Shown: positions 1-8,177 of the stretch, piece after piece
How the letters are laid out: each line of letters opens with the position of its first letter
Numbering within the stretch: the first letter of the stretch is position 1
Source of the DNA: an uncultured Microbacterium sp.
GTDB taxonomy: Bacteria; Actinomycetota; Actinomycetes; Actinomycetales; Microbacteriaceae
DNA: 64,000 nucleotides
Direction of reading: 5' to 3'
Assembly (NCBI RefSeq): GCF_947488465.1
Contig: NZ_CANKZA010000001.1
Span: 744,001-808,000 of the forward strand
Program-made: the position numbers and the translations under genes
Notes under the pieces: generated by a model
Told to the model about the DNA's origin: nothing
Database searches by the model: none
The model's input: the letters and a program-made list of their open reading frames with translations, nothing else

Positions 1-1283
1 TGGACGGGTCGACCGACGTCGTGCACTACCGGCGCCCCGAGGACGCGATCGACCACATGCTGGGCGGGCTCGTGGCGGGCGACCACGATCATGCCTGGGC
101 GTGGCGCCTGGTCGGGCTCGTGGGACCGGGCGACCCCGAGCCGGCGGCGGACCCGTGCGGGCTGCTGCTTCTCGTGCTCGGCCGCCTCACGACCGGGGTC
201 ACCGGCGCGATCGCGCGGCTGATCGCACAGTCGGGCGTCGCCCGGGTGCACCGGATGCTGGGGAGCGAGGGGTGGCAGAGGCTTGCGAGGCTCGTCGCCG
301 CCGAGGCGCAGAGCCCCTGGGATCCGGCGGCGACGGCGGACGGGCAGGGCGACCGCCGTGCTCCTGCGGCCGCCGTGGACGGCTCGAACACTGGTGCGGG
401 TGTCGCTCGCGACCGTGCCGACGAGCGGCAGTGGTCTGACGACGCGGTGCTCGCGCGGCTGAGCACCTCGGTGGTGGGGCGGTCGGAGGTCGCGGCCGCC
501 TTCCGCGCGTCGGGTCTGCGGGTCGACGCCGACACCCTGCGAGCGTGGAGCGTGCTCGCCCTCGCGGCCACGGATCCCGCACAGCTTCGCCGGTCGGCGG
601 ATCGCCTCGAACACCTTCTCGTCGCGGTCGCGGATCGGCTGCAGCCCGAGGCGGCGTCCGGCCTCGGGCTGGGCGCACGCGGCCCGCGCGCCGACGCCGC
701 ACGAAGCGCGGCGCGCGCGACATCCGTCAGCGGGTCGGGGTCGCCTCGCGCGGACGACGTCGAGGCGGAATCGCCTGACGAGGCGCCCGCGACCGAGGGA
801 CCGGCCTCCGAGTGGGGCGGGCTGCTGTTCCTGCTGAACACCGCGGCGGACGCGGCACTCCCCGACGCGCTCGACGACCGCCCCCTCGTCGATCGCACGG
901 TCGGCTGGGTGCTGCACCGGGTCGGCCGTCGACTCGCGCCCGTCGACGTGGACGACCCTGCGCTCCTCGCCTTCGCTGCCGCCGACGACGTCCCGGTGGA
1001 CGACGAGGATGAGGGCGAGGTTCCGGCGCTCGATGCCCTCGCACACCGCTGGGCGGCACGGACGGCCGAACTCCTGCGGGGCAGCGCGGCCGACGCGGCA
1101 GAAGATGCCGAGCTCGTCCGGCGCATCGCGCACCGCGGCGCGATCATCGAACGCCGACCCGGCTGGATCGAGGCGACCTTCCGCCTCGATGCCGTCGACC
1201 TCGACGTGCGCCGAGCCGGACTCGACCTCGACCCGGGCTGGGTGCCCTGGCTGGGGCATGTCGTGAGGTTCCGCTATGAGTGA
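1..1283 (+). CDS. Hypothetical protein, 5'-truncated, CIS-cluster associated
   Basis: The reading frame is open to the left edge, so the protein probably begins outside the window; an internal GTG at 21 would give 420 aa. It is Ala/Arg/Asp-rich and soluble-looking, with no signal peptide or membrane segment and no domain I recognise. The middle part (about residues 200-260) is low-complexity and acidic. The stop overlaps the start of the AAA+ ATPase by 8 nt, so the two are translationally coupled. In contractile injection system clusters a poorly conserved protein often precedes the ATPase; assigning this protein to such a system rests only on that neighbour. Confidence 0.6.
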   Translation, partial: DGSTDVVHYRRPEDAIDHMLGGLVAGDHDHAWAWRLVGLVGPGDPEPAADPCGLLLLVLGRLTTGVTGAIARLIAQSGVARVHRMLGSEGWQRLARLVAAEAQSPWDPAATADGQGDRRAPAAAVDGSNTGAGVARDRADERQWSDDAVLARLSTSVVGRSEVAAAFRASGLRVDADTLRAWSVLALAATDPAQLRRSADRLEHLLVAVADRLQPEAASGLGLGARGPRADAARSAARATSVSGSGSPRADDVEAESPDEAPATEGPASEWGGLLFLLNTAADAALPDALDDRPLVDRTVGWVLHRVGRRLAPVDVDDPALLAFAAADDVPVDDEDEGEVPALDALAHRWAARTAELLRGSAADAAEDAELVRRIAHRGAIIERRPGWIEATFRLDAVDLDVRRAGLDLDPGWVPWLGHVVRFRYE

Positions 1284-3222
1284 TCGCGGATACCTCACCG
1301 CTCGCGTGGGTCAGATGTGCCGACGGATCGCCGCCGTCGTCGACAAGAACTGCACGCCCGAATCCGGCGCGGCCGAGGCTGTCGGCTTCCTGCGCGACTG
1401 GGCCGACGCCGCGGACGACGGGGGCGCCCGCACCACTTCCGCCGCCGAGACGCCGCTCACCCGGATCGTGCGCGGGTTCGCCCTCACCGACCTCGAGATC
1501 GATCTGCTGATCCTCGCCGGCGTGCCCGAAGAGCACGAGGGGCTCGCGGCGACGCTGCGCACGCTGCATCCGACGGGCGAACCGCGACCGACCGCGGGGC
1601 TCGCCGCGCTGGTGTTCGGCGGCGACACCGACACCCGTGCGCACCTGCGCGAGACCTTGACCAGCGGGGCCGCTGTGCGGCACGGCCTGCTGAGCCTCGA
1701 GGGGAGCGGGCCGTACTTCGAGCGCTCGCTCGTCCTCGCCGATGAGTTGTGGCCGGCGCTGCACGGGCACGACGCGTGGCCCGCGAGCCTTCGCCGCGTG
1801 GCGACCGCCGGCGGTCCGGCGGGAATGGCGTCGTGGCTGATGCTGCCGGATGCGGCGGCAGGCGTGAGCGCCGTGCGGAACGACGAGCGCGCGCTGGTCG
1901 CCGTCCTGGACGAGGACCCGATCGTCGCCCGGGGTCGGTGCGAGACGATCGCGACAGCGGCGGGACGCGACCTCGTGGGGGCGACGCTCTCGGCGAGCAG
2001 CGCGGTGGCGGTGTCGCTCCTCGTCGCGCACGCCGTCGCGCGCGGCTCGGTCCCGCTCGTCGACATCGACCGCGCCGAGCAGCCCGTCGACGTGCCGCTC
2101 GGCGACTTCGCCGGGGCGGTTCTCGTCTCAGCCGCACCGGGGGCGCTCGCGCCACCCCGCGACCGCGCCCTCGTTCGCGTCGCGTCGGGCCCGGCGCCCC
2201 TCACGGCGATCCGCGATGCGTGGGCGGCCGCCGTGCCCGGTCTCGCCGATGACGCCGACACGCTCGCGGGACGGCATCCGCTCGATCCCGCGCTCACCGC
2301 GCAGGTCGCGCGCGACCTCGGCCTCTCGAGCGAGCCGCCCAGCACCCAGAGCATCACGAGGGCGGTGCGCAGCCGGGCGGCCGTGAACCTGCCTCCCGGA
2401 ACGCGGCTCGTCGTGCCCGACATCGCGTGGGAGCAGCTTGTGCTGCCCTCCGAGGCGATGGCACTGCTGCACGCCGCGGTCGACCGGCTCTCGACGCAGG
2501 CGACCGTCCTCGACGACTGGCGCCTCGCGCAGCTCGCCCAGGCGACCCGCGGGGTGCGGCTGCTCTTCACGGGGCTTCCGGGCACAGGCAAGTCGCTCGC
2601 CGCGGCCGCCCTCGCCGCGGCGATCGGCACCGACCTGATGATCGTCGACGTCGCGCGGCTCGTCTCGAAGTGGCTCGGCGAGACCGAGAAGAACCTCTCG
2701 GCGACGTTCGACGCCGCCGAACGCACGCGGGCCGTGCTGCTGCTCGACGAGGCCGACGCACTCTTCGGCACCCGCACAGAGATCTCGGACTCGCACGACC
2801 GCTACGCCAATCTCGAGACCGCCTACCTGCTGCAGCGCGTCGAGCAGTTCCAAGGTCTCGTCGTTCTGACCAGCAACCTCCGTCAGAACATCGATCCCGC
2901 CTTCACGCGTCGACTCGACTTCGTCGTCGAGTTCCCGCTGCCCGACCTGCCGGCCCGGCGAGCGCTCTGGGATCACCTGCTGCCCGAAGCGCTCGGCTCG
3001 GTGCGCGGCGCCGACGTCGATCTCGACGCACTGGCCCGCATCTACCCCATTCCCGGCGGCTGGATCCGCAACGCCGCGGTCGCCGCGGCGTTCGCAGCGG
3101 CATCCGACGGCGGGATCATCACTCAGCGCAGCCTCATCGATGCGGTGCGCCGCGAGTACCAGAAGGCCTCGACCCCGTTCCCCGGGGAGCCACCAAGGAG
3201 ACGAGATGACCACGATCGATGA
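1276..3222 (+). CDS. AAA+ ATPase of contractile injection system type
   Basis: This 648-aa protein has a variable N-terminal half and a C-terminal AAA+ module. Visible motifs are Walker A GLPGTGKS (about 433-440), Walker B LLLDEADA (about 488-495), a sensor-1 region around TSNLRQN (about 532-538) and a paired arginine finger TRRLDF (about 544-549). The stretch with KWLGETEKNL and SDSHDRYAN matches what I know of the ATPases conserved in extracellular contractile injection systems (Afp15-like), whose exact role is unsettled; a role in assembly or remodelling of the particle is usually proposed. The gene overlaps both neighbours (8 nt and 17 nt), indicating one operon. A different AAA+ role cannot be excluded because no sheath or tube gene is visible. 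Confidence 0.85.
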   Translation: MSDRGYLTARVGQMCRRIAAVVDKNCTPESGAAEAVGFLRDWADAADDGGARTTSAAETPLTRIVRGFALTDLEIDLLILAGVPEEHEGLAATLRTLHPTGEPRPTAGLAALVFGGDTDTRAHLRETLTSGAAVRHGLLSLEGSGPYFERSLVLADELWPALHGHDAWPASLRRVATAGGPAGMASWLMLPDAAAGVSAVRNDERALVAVLDEDPIVARGRCETIATAAGRDLVGATLSASSAVAVSLLVAHAVARGSVPLVDIDRAEQPVDVPLGDFAGAVLVSAAPGALAPPRDRALVRVASGPAPLTAIRDAWAAAVPGLADDADTLAGRHPLDPALTAQVARDLGLSSEPPSTQSITRAVRSRAAVNLPPGTRLVVPDIAWEQLVLPSEAMALLHAAVDRLSTQATVLDDWRLAQLAQATRGVRLLFTGLPGTGKSLAAAALAAAIGTDLMIVDVARLVSKWLGETEKNLSATFDAAERTRAVLLLDEADALFGTRTEISDSHDRYANLETAYLLQRVEQFQGLVVLTSNLRQNIDPAFTRRLDFVVEFPLPDLPARRALWDHLLPEALGSVRGADVDLDALARIYPIPGGWIRNAAVAAAFAAASDGGIITQRSLIDAVRREYQKASTPFPGEPPRRRDDHDR

Positions 3223-4657
3223 GCGGGCGGGCACCGCCCGCACAGACGGAGTCTCCGACGCGTCCGCGCAGCTCTCGCGTTGGCCGTGGAACGCGCTGCG
3301 ACCCACCAGAGGAATGCTGCTCGACAGCGACGACTTCGACGTCATGCTGGGCAATCCGCGCGGCAAGCACATGCTCCACAACGCCTGGCTGCACGGCAGC
3401 GGGGTGGCGTGGGGGTTCTCGGTCGAGACCAGCGGCGAGTGGGACCTCAAGGTGTCGCCGGGCCTGGGACTGGACGGCATCGGACGCGAACTGCACCTCG
3501 ATGCACCGCGGTGCATCTCGGTGCAAGGACTGCTCGACAAGGCCGTCGCGGACTGCGGCGGGAGCACCGTCGAGTTCTGCCTGATGCTGAGCTTCGACGC
3601 GTGCCTCGACCGGCCCGTGCCCGCGCTCGCGGACCCGTGCGATGTCACCCGCGAGAGCCAGGAGTACTCGCGCATTAACGAACGGGCGCACCTGCACCTC
3701 GCCCCCGGCCATCATCGGCGGGTGCGCACCTATCACCGGGTGCGCGTGCTGCTCGGGCTCGATCAGGTCCGCGACGGCGACGAAGCGGGCCGCGAGGCCC
3801 TGGCCGCCCGCAACGAGGTGATGGCCGCGCCCGCGCACGATCGCGCCCCGCAGCTGCTGCGGTGGTTCCGCTGCCTCGCGGCACGGGACGCCGCCGACCT
3901 GAGCCCGAGCGGCGACGTCTGCGAGCCCGACCTCTTTCCCGTGGACGACGCGGATGCCGGGATCTGCCTCGCCTGCATCCGCGTGAAGGTCCGCGACCAA
4001 GGGGGCTGCGCCGAGATCGACGGAGAGATGTCGATCGACGACTGCTGCCGCCGGGCGTTGCTGCCGACAGCGGTGATCCAAGATCTGGTGTGCGCGCTCG
4101 CGCCCGGGCTCATCGGCGTCGGCGACCCGCTCACGGCCGTGGGGCCCCAGGCCGTGCCGGGGAGCGTCGAGTGGGGTCATCATCCGCGCGAGTTCACGTT
4201 CCGGGTCACCGCCGACGTGCTGCCGGCGACGCTGACCCGAGACTCGGTCGTCGTCAGCTCGCTCTCGCCGGCCGGGTGGGTCGTGGAGGACCTCGACCGG
4301 AGGCCCCGGTACGACGCCGATGACAACTCGGTCATCGTCCGGCTGGCTGACCGGCCGGCGCACCCGTTGATCAGGGTGCTGGTCGTCGGCACGGGCGTGA
4401 CGCCGGTGTACGGCGCGGAGCCCCGGGTTCCCTTCGCGGGAGTGGTGGGCGATGACCCGGGGACGACCGGTCAGGGCCGGGATGCCGTGCTGACCGCGGA
4501 GAACCCGTACTGCGAGCGGCCGGAAGAGCACGAGCACGGTGGGCACGAGCACGACAAGCGCGAAGAGCGCGAAGAGCGCGGACGGCCGGAGCGCCGCCGA
4601 AACCCGAAGCCCTCCGATTACGAAGGAGATGATGACCGTGACGACCACCACGAGTGA
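3206..4657 (+). CDS. Hypothetical protein of the CIS-type operon
   Basis: ATG 3206 is chosen because AAGGAG lies just upstream; the frame is open further left but overlaps the ATPase. The 483-aa product has no signal peptide or membrane helix. Its N-terminal part shows a pattern (RPTRGMLLDSDDF, then HNAWLHGSGVAWGF, then VSPGLGLDGIGREL) that recurs in weaker form in the next gene product, so the two probably share a domain. The C-terminus is highly charged (EHEHGGHEHDKREEREERG), rich in His, Glu and Arg. I do not recognise a named family. Position in an ATPase operon suggests a structural or accessory part of an injection particle; this is inference. Confidence 0.75.
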   Translation: MTTIDERAGTARTDGVSDASAQLSRWPWNALRPTRGMLLDSDDFDVMLGNPRGKHMLHNAWLHGSGVAWGFSVETSGEWDLKVSPGLGLDGIGRELHLDAPRCISVQGLLDKAVADCGGSTVEFCLMLSFDACLDRPVPALADPCDVTRESQEYSRINERAHLHLAPGHHRRVRTYHRVRVLLGLDQVRDGDEAGREALAARNEVMAAPAHDRAPQLLRWFRCLAARDAADLSPSGDVCEPDLFPVDDADAGICLACIRVKVRDQGGCAEIDGEMSIDDCCRRALLPTAVIQDLVCALAPGLIGVGDPLTAVGPQAVPGSVEWGHHPREFTFRVTADVLPATLTRDSVVVSSLSPAGWVVEDLDRRPRYDADDNSVIVRLADRPAHPLIRVLVVGTGVTPVYGAEPRVPFAGVVGDDPGTTGQGRDAVLTAENPYCERPEEHEHGGHEHDKREEREERGRPERRRNPKPSDYEGDDDRDDHHE

Positions 4658-6542
4658 CTGTGGATGCCACGACAGCACCGCGTCCGGTTCGACGAAGCCG
4701 GCGGCGGCCGGCGTCGCTGCCCGACCGGTGTTCGTTCCGAAGGATGCCGTCATCGGTGCCACACCCGCCGCGCCCGCCGCATCGGCAACCACCGGCACGA
4801 CCGTGTTCGGCGGGTTCCGCGGCCTCAACCCCCAGGACGGACTGTTCCTGCGCGGCGAGCACCTCGCCGCCATCCAGGATTACTCGCGCGCTCTCACCTC
4901 CGCGCTCGCGACCGCGAGTGGGACGGGCATCGTGCACGGGCTGGGCGTCGCCCTCACCGACGACGGACTCGTCGTCTCTCCTGGCCTCGCGATCAGTCCG
5001 CGCGGCGGGCTGCTGATGCTGCCGCTCGCGGTCACAATCCCGCTCGACGACCCGCCTCTGCCCGCGATCTCAGACGACGGGTTCTGGCGGGTCGAGCTCC
5101 ACTGGGCCTCGCGCACGTCGGGATCCGTCCCGGCCTACGGCAGTCTGTGCGCGCGCGACTGCGGCACCGACGGGGCGACGATCCGTCCGTGGCGCGACGA
5201 AGGCGTCGAGATCCGGATCGTGCCCGACTCGCTCGACGGGTTCGGCGCTGTCTCGGGCGCTCTGCGGCGCGGCAACTGGCTCTCGTCGGCGTACTTCGAG
5301 CGGGAGCGGTCGAACGCACATCCGTGGCTCGTGCCCGGGACGCCCGACGCCGACATCCCCCCGGTCAGCGCCCGCGACTGGGCCGACGCGACGCCACTGC
5401 CCGACGAGAGCGGCGTCCCCCTGGGTGTCCTGTACACGAGCGACCCGTCCGAGAGCGGCGGCATCCTGCTGCAGGTCTGGACGGGGCGCCGGCTCGTCGA
5501 CGGGCCCGCGGCGTCGGCACAGTGGAGGGCGCGGCTCGCCATGCGGCCGTGGCCGGTCTTCCTGGCGCAGATCCTGCAGTTCGAGACCGAGGTCCTCGGG
5601 GCGATCCGCTCCGTCGCGAAGCTCGACGCGTCGATCCGGGTGAACCTCGCCGCCACGCACGAGCGGATCGCGACCCTTCTCGACATGAAGACCTCCGTCG
5701 CCGAACTGTTCGACACGCTGCAGAACAAGTCGGTCGAGAACCACGCGGGCGTCAAGAAGCTCCACGGCGCGTACGAGAAGGTTCAGGATGCCGCCCCCGC
5801 AGAGGCCGACGATTACGCACTCCCGAAGGTCCTCGGCATCGGCGAACTCCCCCCGGCGGGGTATCTGCCAGTCCCCGAGCGCGGGGCTACCGCCGAGGTG
5901 CTCGCCGACTTCTTCGGTGACCGTGTCGATGTCGGCATCCGCCAGCTGCGCGCAGACCAGATCGCCGACGAGCTGCTCGCCGCGCAGCACCGCGACCGCA
6001 TCCCACTGCATTCGTCGGGCGACCCGAAGGTGAAGGTGGACGTCCTCGTCCCGAGCGACCCCGCGGATCTGCCGGCACTGCGCACACCCGCGTACAACTG
6101 GGTCGCGTTCGTGCGACGGGGGCCTCAGGCCGAGCAGACCGAGGTGGACATCGAACCCGTCCCTGTTCACGTGAAGGACGTCGGAGAGTTCACCTTCGAC
6201 GATCCGAAGGCAGTCGGGGCGCTGGCCGAGAAGCTCCGTGAAGACCCCGGCGACGCGATCGGCACCGTCGACTTTCCGATCGATTCGTGGGAGTGTCCGC
6301 GCGATCCGATCGCCGAGCGCATCCTCGATGCGCTCACCGGTTTCGACAACACGCCGCAGGCGCTCCTCGCCCTCACGACGGGGCGCCGCGAACTCGCCGC
6401 CGTCCGGGCGGGACTGCTATGGATGTCTGTGGACTCGGGCGCGCCGCGGCTTCCGATCCACGTGCACGAGACCGAGGAACCCGAGCGGATCATCATCCTG
6501 CTCGGACAGCGCCAGCGCCTGACCGACAACCCGATCGACTAG
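4632..6542 (+). CDS. Hypothetical protein, distant relative of the preceding product
   Basis: Consecutive ATGs at 4629 and 4632 and a GTG at 4638 follow AAGGAG; 4632 or 4638 gives the better spacing, and the gene overlaps its predecessor by about 26 nt. The product is about 636 aa with a Cys-containing N-terminus (SDCGCHDS) and a low-complexity Ala/Thr linker. It then has a domain patterned like its neighbour: GLNPQDGLFLRGEHL, GTGIVHGLGVAL, VSPGLAISPRGGLL. A middle region around residues 320-410 looks helical. No signal peptide or membrane segment is seen. Function is unknown; the shared motif and tandem placement suggest duplicated particle components or tail-fibre-like accessory proteins. 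Confidence 0.75.
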   Translation: MTVTTTTSDCGCHDSTASGSTKPAAAGVAARPVFVPKDAVIGATPAAPAASATTGTTVFGGFRGLNPQDGLFLRGEHLAAIQDYSRALTSALATASGTGIVHGLGVALTDDGLVVSPGLAISPRGGLLMLPLAVTIPLDDPPLPAISDDGFWRVELHWASRTSGSVPAYGSLCARDCGTDGATIRPWRDEGVEIRIVPDSLDGFGAVSGALRRGNWLSSAYFERERSNAHPWLVPGTPDADIPPVSARDWADATPLPDESGVPLGVLYTSDPSESGGILLQVWTGRRLVDGPAASAQWRARLAMRPWPVFLAQILQFETEVLGAIRSVAKLDASIRVNLAATHERIATLLDMKTSVAELFDTLQNKSVENHAGVKKLHGAYEKVQDAAPAEADDYALPKVLGIGELPPAGYLPVPERGATAEVLADFFGDRVDVGIRQLRADQIADELLAAQHRDRIPLHSSGDPKVKVDVLVPSDPADLPALRTPAYNWVAFVRRGPQAEQTEVDIEPVPVHVKDVGEFTFDDPKAVGALAEKLREDPGDAIGTVDFPIDSWECPRDPIAERILDALTGFDNTPQALLALTTGRRELAAVRAGLLWMSVDSGAPRLPIHVHETEEPERIIILLGQRQRLTDNPID

Positions 6543-6554
6543 GGAGCCCTTTCC

Positions 6555-6812
6555 GTGACAACTGAGGCCGTCTTCGGCGTATGCACGCTGCGTGTCGAGG
6601 TGCAGCCCGAGCACCTCCTCATCACGATCACGACAAGTCGGGCATTCGATGCTAGTGCGCAGCGCATGTTCGTGTCCCGCCCCCGGCGGGTCGCCTCCAC
6701 GCGCGAGGCACTGGAACTCACCGAGGACTTCCTTCACTCCTTCGGGGTTTGGGAGGAAGGACTCCACTTCCCGCGACCGCAGGGAATAGTAGTGCCCCAT
6801 AAGGTGGTGTAG
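6555..6812 (+). CDS. Small hypothetical protein, last gene of the CIS-type operon
   Basis: GTG 6555 lies 12 nt after the previous stop with GGGAG in front. The 85-aa product begins with a beta-strand pattern (TLRVEVQPEHLLITITTSR) followed by a likely helix (REALELTEDFLHSF). It has no membrane segment or cysteine cluster. Small proteins with a similar 'rIeVqp..lLITitt' beginning occur in actinobacteria, but I cannot name the family with confidence. Codon use is less GC-biased than in the two genes upstream. It could be a genuine accessory gene or a decaying reading frame at the edge of the island. Confidence 0.5.
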   Translation: MTTEAVFGVCTLRVEVQPEHLLITITTSRAFDASAQRMFVSRPRRVASTREALELTEDFLHSFGVWEEGLHFPRPQGIVVPHKVV

Positions 6813-7076
6813 CCCGCGGTGGCCGGCCTCGTCTTGGACGTGGGCGCGGTCACCGTGTGATCCTTCGAGGAAACTCTCACATCCCACTCGAAAGGCATCA
6901 TCACGATGACCGCACCTCATATTGTCGACAGTGAAGATAGACAACGTTCGCGGGGGACTTGGCACAAGGGATCTATGGCTTCGCTGGCGCGAAGCCGTCC
7001 GTCGTCGACTAAACGACTACCAAACATTCAAACTCCCTGTTCGGGGAGTGAAGTTTCGGTGCTTTACCGGGAGTTT
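6813..7076. other. Intergenic stretch at island boundary
   Basis: No convincing gene. The stretch is clearly lower in GC than its surroundings, especially 6900-7076. A short hairpin (ACTCCC-tgttc-GGGGAGT type) is visible near 7031-7050. Short frames such as ATG 6906 lack a coding pattern. It marks the transition from the CIS-type operon to the integrase cluster. Confidence 0.5.
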
Positions 7077-7119
7077 TGGTGGACCTGAGGGGACTCGAAC
7101 CCCTGACCCCTGATGCAGG
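7077..7119 (-). pseudogene. 3' fragment of a tRNA gene (att-site relic)
   Basis: On the minus strand the sequence gives a T-arm (AGGGG TTCGAGT CCCCT), an acceptor 3' strand CAGGTCC, discriminator A and encoded CCA, plus part of a variable loop. The 5' side (above 7119) does not continue as a tRNA: no GGACCTG acceptor strand or matching anticodon stem is present. A 3' tRNA end next to a tyrosine integrase is the usual footprint of integration into a tRNA gene. The amino-acid identity cannot be assigned because the anticodon is missing. No intact partner copy is visible in the window. Confidence 0.75.
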
Positions 7120-7217
7120 TTCAATTCTCGTGCTGCACTAAAGGAGCGGTTGGCGCTTCATCTCCGTGGTCGGCGCGCGCCCGTATCGAAGAGCCGCTCC
7201 TTCCGCGACGAGCTCCG

Positions 7218-7856
7218 TCAGCGGTCATGTCCCACATCGCGCCGACGCTCGTCGCGGCGCAGTTCTATGCGCCCACGAACAAGCTCCCTGTAGACGCTTA
7301 GATCGCCGAGACGCCCAGGCACGCCATCTGCCGCCGCAACCTCCATCGGGTTCGAGAGGATCACGCCCTCGCCGACCGCAAAGTCGAGAAGCAACTGGAT
7401 CGCGTCGCGCGAGGAGGCGGCGGCCTCCTCTGATGCGGCCCGCTGAGCAGCCAAGTGATGTTCGATCCGGTCCACGGTGATCTCGCCGATCGTCAAATCG
7501 CCGAACGCCGGCGTGAGCTGCGTTCGAACCACGCGTTCACACCGCGCGTACGTAGCCTCGCTCACATCGGAGAGCCACGCGAGGTCGCCGAGCCACACGT
7601 AGGCGAGCTCGTCGAAGGGGTCGTCGGGAGTGAGATAACGCCAGGCATCGAGCTCCGACAGCCGGAGTCGCTCCGCGATTCGGAGTTCCAGCCGTGCGCG
7701 GGCGTCCGTCGCGGTGTCTGCGGTGGCTGTGACTCGGTGGAGTTCTCCATCCCACAGCCGCAGTCGCGCGATGGCGCATGTGCGCCCATTGCCGACGGAG
7801 CGGGTGGTCATCGTGCCGTGTGTGCCGAGTTCGAGCGGCGGTCGCCCTGTTCGCAT
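7218..7856 (-). pseudogene. Tyrosine integrase, N-terminal remnant
   Basis: ATG 7856 has a purine-rich GGGAAGG upstream and the frame runs 212 codons. The product has a beta-rich N-terminal arm domain and a SAM-like core-binding domain (around SEATYARCERVVRTQLTPAFG and RDAIQLLLDFAVGEGVILSNPM), the architecture of phage and island integrases. It stops shortly after the core-binding domain and lacks the whole catalytic domain (no R, HxxR, LGHS or Tyr motif). It is therefore a truncated, presumably inactive integrase, the second integrase trace in this locus. Confidence 0.75.
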
Positions 7857-7875
7857 GTTGCACCTTCCCTGCCTG

Positions 7876-8147
7876 TCAGGATCCGAGAACTTCGTCGAGG
7901 ATGTCGATCGTGATCGGGTCGACTTCGACGGCGCAGACGCCGTAGCTCGCGCGCGTGATCTGCTCGTTCGAGTGGCCGAGCAGCCGCGAAGCGAGTGTGA
8001 TTCCGGAGGGGCGCTCGACGAATGTCGCCGTCGTGCGTCGAACAGGTGTGCCGTGTAGTCGTCCACATCGACACCCCAGGCGGTGAGCGCCGCAGCGTTG
8101 TCGTCGACGAACGTGCGCAGCAGCGGCTCGTAGTTGCTCACAATCAT
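7876..8147 (-). pseudogene. Tyrosine integrase, C-terminal remnant with frameshift
   Basis: In one frame the minus strand reads ...VDVDDYTAHLF, and after a one-base shift near 8052 it reads RRTTATFVERPSGITLASRLLGHSNEQ (split here as HLF / RRTTATF / LLGHS) and ends ASYGVCAVEVDPITIDILDEVLGS. These are the HxxR box, the LGHS box and the Tyr region of a tyrosine recombinase. The shift looks like loss of a single C after CTGTT. The 5' three quarters of the gene are absent: the complete integrase stops at 8178 directly upstream. This is a third integrase trace and points to repeated insertion here. Confidence 0.7.
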
Positions 8148-8177
8148 GCGTTGTCAGGTCTCCCTCTTCGCGGCCTT

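Noticed and set aside
21-1147. Long minus-strand and alternate-frame ORFs over the first gene and many other genes
   Set aside because: They are typical high-GC shadow frames rich in Arg, Ala and Pro, without SD or domain pattern.
6906-7113. Short plus-strand frames before the tRNA fragment
   Set aside because: Composition is not coding-like and one runs into the tRNA 3' end in antisense.
7077-7170. Intact tRNA gene on the minus strand
   Set aside because: The T-arm and acceptor 3' strand are good, but there is no matching 5' acceptor strand, D-arm or anticodon stem to the right, so only a 3' fragment is called.
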